Virus record (IMG/VR): IMGVR_UViG_3300000325_000026
Coordinates: 1-22,418 of that record
Strand: one strand, 5' to 3'
DNA length: 22,418 nucleotides
Origin: a virus
Under the pieces are notes generated by a model. The model was not told the DNA's origin, made no database searches, and worked only from the letters and a program-made list of their open reading frames with translations. Of this stretch, positions 18,834 to 22,418 are shown in pieces (positions within the stretch are counted from its first letter, which is position 1; the number at the start of each line of letters is the position of its first letter). The position numbers and the translations under genes are program-made.

Positions 18834-18857
18834 GGGGGTTAAAAGCCCCCTTTTTTT
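18834..18857 (+). terminator. Intrinsic terminator after amtB
   Basis: GGGGGTT and AGCCCCC flank a three-base loop, followed by seven T (18851-18857). It closes the glnK-amtB cassette. Confidence 0.9.
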
Positions 18858-18858
18858 G

Positions 18859-18866
18859 ACTAAATA
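18859..18866 (+). promoter_or_regulatory. Weak late-like promoter box
   Basis: ACTAAATA matches six of eight positions of the T4 late core and sits between the amtB terminator and the next ATG (18883), which has AAGGAG. Something must start transcription here, because the terminator precedes it. Confidence 0.35.
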
Positions 18867-18882
18867 AAGGAAGGAGCAAGTG

Positions 18883-19293
18883 ATGGATATACCTACGCCG
18901 GGCGTGGCGGCATTAGAAATAACTGAATTTCTTTTACCTTATATTGGTATGGTTATGATTGTTATCATAGGATTTATGATAAAGGATTTTGCAACCAAAT
19001 TGAGTAAAGGTATTGCATTTTCTATGAATAAACAATTTCAAGAAGGCGATCATGTTTTAGTTGATGGCGAAAGGGCTCTTATTGTAAAAATTGGGATAAC
19101 ACAAACAGTATTTGGTGTTACAAAAGATGCTGGTCCGTTAGAAGGTGATTATGTTTGGCGTTATGTTCCTAACGAACGTATTGCATTTCTTAAAATAGAA
19201 AAAGTTATATTCGATCATACTCCTACTAGTAACAAACAACATATTAAAGCAAATACTGAAAAAATTGAGGAGTTGAAGAATGGCTTTGGATAA
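18883..19293 (+). CDS. Small membrane protein resembling the MscS channel beta-domain
   Basis: A 136-residue protein (the GTG three bases earlier is a poorer start). One hydrophobic segment (LLPYIGMVMIVIIGFMIKDF, about residues 15-34) leads into FATKLSKGIAFSMNKQFQEGDHVLVDGERALIVKIG (about 33-70), then DYVWRYVPNERIAFLKIEKVIF. This follows the end of the MscS pore helix and its beta-domain, where the family reads RPF..GD.V...G..G.V..I...T......V.IPN..I. Full MscS has three TM helices and about 286 residues, so this is a stripped form. It could assemble as a pore, modify a host channel or aid osmotic handling or lysis. Its 3' end overlaps the next gene by 14 bases. Confidence 0.6.
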   Translation: MDIPTPGVAALEITEFLLPYIGMVMIVIIGFMIKDFATKLSKGIAFSMNKQFQEGDHVLVDGERALIVKIGITQTVFGVTKDAGPLEGDYVWRYVPNERIAFLKIEKVIFDHTPTSNKQHIKANTEKIEELKNGFG

Positions 19294-19579
19294 GGAAGGT
19301 GTAACCATAGTTGAGGTTGACCGTAGTACCACAGAGGTTGAGCAGACTAGCTGGTACAATCAAGCACATGCAGAAGCAATCGACAAATGGAGAATCTGGC
19401 CTCGTTTACTGATCACATTGTATGGCGTTATGTTCTACAGAACAACAGAATGGTTCATGTCTCTACCTGATCCAACTAACGCCCAAAGTGCCTTTATATC
19501 TGTTATTGTAGGCGCAGGTGCTGCATGGTTTGGACTATATTGTGGATCTGGCGGCGGTGGCAAAAGCTCAAAAAAATAA
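19280..19579 (+). CDS. Two-TM membrane protein, holin-like candidate
   Basis: A 99-residue protein with GAGGAG upstream. The N-terminal half is soluble (VTIVEVDRSTTEVEQTSWYN). Two hydrophobic segments follow, WPRLLITLYGVMFYRTTEWF (about 40-60) and AFISVIVGAGAAWFGLYCG (about 71-89), and the C-terminus is GGGGKSSKK, a charged tail. Two TM segments with a basic tail and a small size fit class II holins, and similar proteins occur in marine T4-like phages near such genes, from memory. The lysis genes are about 3 kb upstream, so the holin role is only a candidate. Confidence 0.6.
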   Translation: MALDKEGVTIVEVDRSTTEVEQTSWYNQAHAEAIDKWRIWPRLLITLYGVMFYRTTEWFMSLPDPTNAQSAFISVIVGAGAAWFGLYCGSGGGGKSSKK

Positions 19580-19618
19580 TTATTTTATTACCTTGATTTT
19601 TAGTGTATAATTATATGT

Positions 19619-20476
19619 ATGGATTACTATGAGTTACTCGGGGTAGATCGCCGAGCATCAGCTGACGAAATTAAAATAGCATTTCGCCTTAGGGCAAAGA
19701 AGATGCATCCTGACACGGGCGGTGATCCAGAAGAATTTAGACAGATCAGCGAAGCATATGAAATCCTTATGGATGCTAATAAACGAGCGCAATACGATCA
19801 TAGTATTAATCCTAACACAGGCAATATACACGTTAATATAAATGGCAGACAGCATAATATATTCACTGATATCTTTAATGACATGAATGCCCACTTTGGT
19901 GGCCATTCTCAGGGAGACAGTCCATTTGTACAAAAAAGACAGTATACTAGACAAACACGTAACAAAGATTTAAACATTGACTATACTTGTAAGTTAGAAG
20001 ATACTCTAATAGAGCAGAAAAAAGACGTAAGCGTTAAACATATTAACGGCCAACGTCACTTAGTACAAATTACAATACCAATTGGCGCAAAGCATGGCAT
20101 AAAGATTAAATATGAAGGACTGGGAGATAGTAGCATATCACACTTGACACCAGGCGATTTATATGTTAATATAAACCATGTTCCAAGTAAATTTAGGGTA
20201 GACGATAATAATATATACACCAATCATACAATAGATTGTTTTGACGCTATATTAGGTACTACAGTTCAGATACTAAATTTACAAGGTAAGACATTAAATT
20301 TAGTTATACCTCCAGCTACTCAGAGTGGTACTCATTTTAGTTTAAAACAACAAGGATTGTATCAAACAGGCAACGATAAGTTGCGGGGAAACTTAGTTGT
20401 TGAGATAAACGTTAAAATCCCGGAAAACTTACGACCAGAACAGTTAAATATTGTAAGGCGGATAAAAGAAGTATAA
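19619..20476 (+). CDS. DnaJ-like co-chaperone (J-domain plus C-terminal substrate-binding domain)
   Basis: A 285-residue J-domain protein. The J-domain is at about 1-65, with the essential HPD at residues 30-32 (MHPDTGGDPEEF). A short N/G-rich linker follows, with no zinc-finger CxxCxGxG repeats, so it is CbpA-like (type II). The beta-rich C-terminal domain is at about 120-280 (HLVQITIPIGAKHGIKIKYEG, then PGDLYVNINHVPSKFRVDD). J-proteins stimulate host DnaK ATP hydrolysis and deliver substrates. The ATG at 19619 lies about eight bases after a TATAAT (19606-19611) with no Shine-Dalgarno, suggesting a leaderless message. The stop shares bases with the ClpA ATG. Confidence 0.9.
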   Translation: MDYYELLGVDRRASADEIKIAFRLRAKKMHPDTGGDPEEFRQISEAYEILMDANKRAQYDHSINPNTGNIHVNINGRQHNIFTDIFNDMNAHFGGHSQGDSPFVQKRQYTRQTRNKDLNIDYTCKLEDTLIEQKKDVSVKHINGQRHLVQITIPIGAKHGIKIKYEGLGDSSISHLTPGDLYVNINHVPSKFRVDDNNIYTNHTIDCFDAILGTTVQILNLQGKTLNLVIPPATQSGTHFSLKQQGLYQTGNDKLRGNLVVEINVKIPENLRPEQLNIVRRIKEV

Positions 20477-22418
20477 TGCAAAGCAGTAAAAAAATAGATC
20501 AACTAATTAACGAATCTCGTAAATTAGCAGCAAGTCATTCTAGTAAGTACATTACTAGTGAGCATGTCTTATTTGTGATGCTCACTGATAATGATCTTGT
20601 CAGCACGTTAGATAATTTTGGAATTAATACTCTGCAGTTAATTGAAGAAATACAGGTGTTTGTTTCCAATAAAATTCCTAAGGATTTAGTTGTTGGTGAA
20701 CATCCTGTAAAAACACATAGTTTAGATAGAATTTTTAATCGTGCATATACTCAGGTCCTGTTCAGTGGCAGAGAAGAATTGCTTATGGTTGATATTTTTT
20801 TAAGCCTCATGTCAGAGACTAACACTATGAGCAGTTACTTCTTAATGAAGTATGGAATCGAAAAGGAAGAGTTTGCTAATTATATCCAAAAACATATGAT
20901 CAAAGATATAGCTAGCAGGGAAGCTAGCAAATATTATGAAAAAGTACTTGCTGAATATTGCGAGGACTTTACGGAGTTAGCCAAGGAAGAAAAGATTGAT
21001 CCTGCTATTGGCAGAGACGATTTACTAGACGATATTTGCCAAACAATGGCACGCCGTAATAAAAGCAACGTGTTAATGGTAGGTGATCCAGGTGTTGGTA
21101 AAACTGCAATTGCAGAAGGATTGGCTATTAAAATTGCCAGTAACACTGTTCCTAAATACTTAAAAGATCATACTGTTTATAACTTAGACATTGGCATACT
21201 ACTTGCTGGCACACAGTATCGTGGTCAGTTTGAAGAACGTATTAAAGAAGTTATGGAAGCTCTTATTACTAAAGGCAAGTGTTTGCTGTTTATTGACGAA
21301 GCACATACTATGAAAGGTGCAGGTACCGGCGGCCAAGGCGGCACAGACTTTGCTAACATGTTAAAGCCTTATCTAGGCCGTGGTAAACTTAAAGTTATTG
21401 CAAGTACTACCTGGGAAGAATATAACGAAAGTTTTGAAAAAGACCGTGCGCTAATGAGGCGTTTTTATCGTATTACAGTTGATGAGCCCACGCCAGACCT
21501 TGCTAAAAAGATCCTTTCTGGCACTGCCAAATATTATGAAGAGTTTCATAATGCTACTATTTCTCCAGATGCAATAACCAGTGCAGTAGATTTAAGTGTT
21601 AGATTTATGACAGACAAGCGTTTACCTGACAAGGCATTTGACTTAATTGATTCAGCTTGTGCTAGACAGCGTAGAATGGAAACCAAAAATCCAAACATTA
21701 CCAAAGAACTTATCGAACTAGAATGCAGTAAGATGACCAATATTCCCCTGGATCAGTTGTCTGATACTGCTGAAAAAGGCGTAAACATAGAGAGTGCAAT
21801 TGATAGAATTAAAAGCAAATTGTATGGGCAGGATGTTACTATAGACAAAGTAATGGAAAAAGTTTACGTTAGTAAGGCAGGTTTATCCACAGGCAACTCA
21901 CCAATTGGAGTGTTCTTGTTTCTTGGACCAACTGGAACTGGTAAAACTGAGCTAGCTAAACAACTTAGCACTAACCTAACCATGGACTTACTGCGCTACG
22001 ACATGAGCGAGTATCAGGAACGTCACAGTATAGCACGTTTTGTTGGCGCACCTCCAGGATATGTGGGCTATGATGACAGTACACTAGGCGGTGGTTTATT
22101 AATACGTGACATTGAACGATCACCAAATAGCGTGATACTTTTTGATGAGATAGAAAAAGCTCATCCAGATGTTACTAATGTTCTACTACAGCTAATGGAT
22201 GAGGGTTACATTACAGCATCTAACGGCAAACGTGTAGATGCTAGGAACACTATTATTATTATGACCAGCAACTTAGGCGCAAGTGAGATGGAAAAAAACA
22301 GCATCGGATTTGGTAGCCTAGAGAAAACTGGTGAAGATGATAAAGCTCTGCAGGAATTCTTCCGTCCTGAGTTTAGAAATCGCATTGATGCAGTGTGCAA
22401 GTTTGAAAAGCTCAATAG
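20476..22418 (+). CDS. clpA: ClpA-like AAA+ unfoldase, 3' end cut by the window
   Basis: 647 codons are visible and the frame runs past the window end. The N-terminal Clp repeat domain (about 1-145) is followed by AAA+ module 1 with Walker A GDPGVGKT (203-210) and Walker B LLFIDEAH, then VIASTTWEEYNESFEKDRAL, then module 2 with Walker A GPTGTGKTE and Walker B VILFDEIEKAHP. The order SPIGVFLFLGPTGTGKTELA and FRPEFRNRIDAVCKF matches ClpA rather than ClpB, because the long ClpB coiled-coil middle is absent. ClpA unfolds proteins for ClpP. Whether a ClpP-docking loop is present cannot be seen here. It is coupled to the DnaJ-like gene by TAATG. Confidence 0.93.
   Translation, partial: MQSSKKIDQLINESRKLAASHSSKYITSEHVLFVMLTDNDLVSTLDNFGINTLQLIEEIQVFVSNKIPKDLVVGEHPVKTHSLDRIFNRAYTQVLFSGREELLMVDIFLSLMSETNTMSSYFLMKYGIEKEEFANYIQKHMIKDIASREASKYYEKVLAEYCEDFTELAKEEKIDPAIGRDDLLDDICQTMARRNKSNVLMVGDPGVGKTAIAEGLAIKIASNTVPKYLKDHTVYNLDIGILLAGTQYRGQFEERIKEVMEALITKGKCLLFIDEAHTMKGAGTGGQGGTDFANMLKPYLGRGKLKVIASTTWEEYNESFEKDRALMRRFYRITVDEPTPDLAKKILSGTAKYYEEFHNATISPDAITSAVDLSVRFMTDKRLPDKAFDLIDSACARQRRMETKNPNITKELIELECSKMTNIPLDQLSDTAEKGVNIESAIDRIKSKLYGQDVTIDKVMEKVYVSKAGLSTGNSPIGVFLFLGPTGTGKTELAKQLSTNLTMDLLRYDMSEYQERHSIARFVGAPPGYVGYDDSTLGGGLLIRDIERSPNSVILFDEIEKAHPDVTNVLLQLMDEGYITASNGKRVDARNTIIIMTSNLGASEMEKNSIGFGSLEKTGEDDKALQEFFRPEFRNRIDAVCKFEKLN

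Noticed and set aside
1-22418. CRISPR array, integrase, transposase or attachment site
   Set aside because: No regularly spaced repeats, no recombinase motifs and no tRNA-adjacent duplication were seen on either strand.

Overview
The window reads as part of the genome of a T4-like marine myovirus (tailed phage) with an AT-rich genome. The evidence is a T4-type clamp-loader ATPase (gp44), a GroES-like co-chaperonin in the role of T4 gp31, a T4-type GH24 lysozyme, and PhoH and MazG, both characteristic of marine T4-like phages. Promoter-like TATAAATA boxes sit in front of several gene blocks and match the T4 late-promoter core. Genes are short, tightly packed and often overlap by 1 to 17 bases. 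There is no tRNA gene, rRNA gene, CRISPR array, integrase or insertion sequence. The host cannot be named from this sequence; a Gram-negative marine bacterium fits the lysis genes and the lipoproteins.

Layout. 1-4870: small hypothetical genes (three with a shared N-terminal motif), MazG, an orphan fragment of a bacterial DNA polymerase III alpha subunit, a GroES-like protein and an FkbM-type methyltransferase. 4873-7326: a homing endonuclease inserted at the start of gp44, leaving a duplicated gp44 start codon region upstream, followed by an SGNH-like protein. 7404-7979 (minus): a 2OG-Fe(II) oxygenase. 8006-10404: an early-type block with two near-identical sigma70-like promoters, small hypothetical genes, a 41-bp direct repeat and a GC-rich, probably structured RNA ending in a strong bidirectional terminator. 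10407-13514: a membrane/coiled-coil protein (minus), a HAD-like phosphatase (plus), a predicted calcium/xylan-binding-type protein (minus), PhoH (minus) and a second SGNH-like protein (minus). 13562-17187: divergent late promoters, then a late block holding lysozyme, a spanin-like pair, a cysteine-rich protein and a second lipoprotein. 17195-18857: a self-contained glnK-amtB ammonium-uptake cassette with a hairpin leader and its own terminator. 18883-22418: an MscS-like membrane protein, a two-TM protein, and DnaJ and ClpA homologues, the last cut by the window end.

How it fits together. The phage appears to carry host-reprogramming genes for nitrogen uptake (PII plus AmtB), nucleotide and stress metabolism (MazG, PhoH) and protein quality control (GroES-like, DnaJ, ClpA), next to replication and lysis genes. 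The most unusual signals are regulatory: hairpins that place the ribosome-binding site in a loop or arm beside a promoter, seen before the homing endonuclease, mazG and glnK. Two separate places also show a duplicated gene start left beside inserted genes. All functional calls come from reading motifs by eye; no database search was run.
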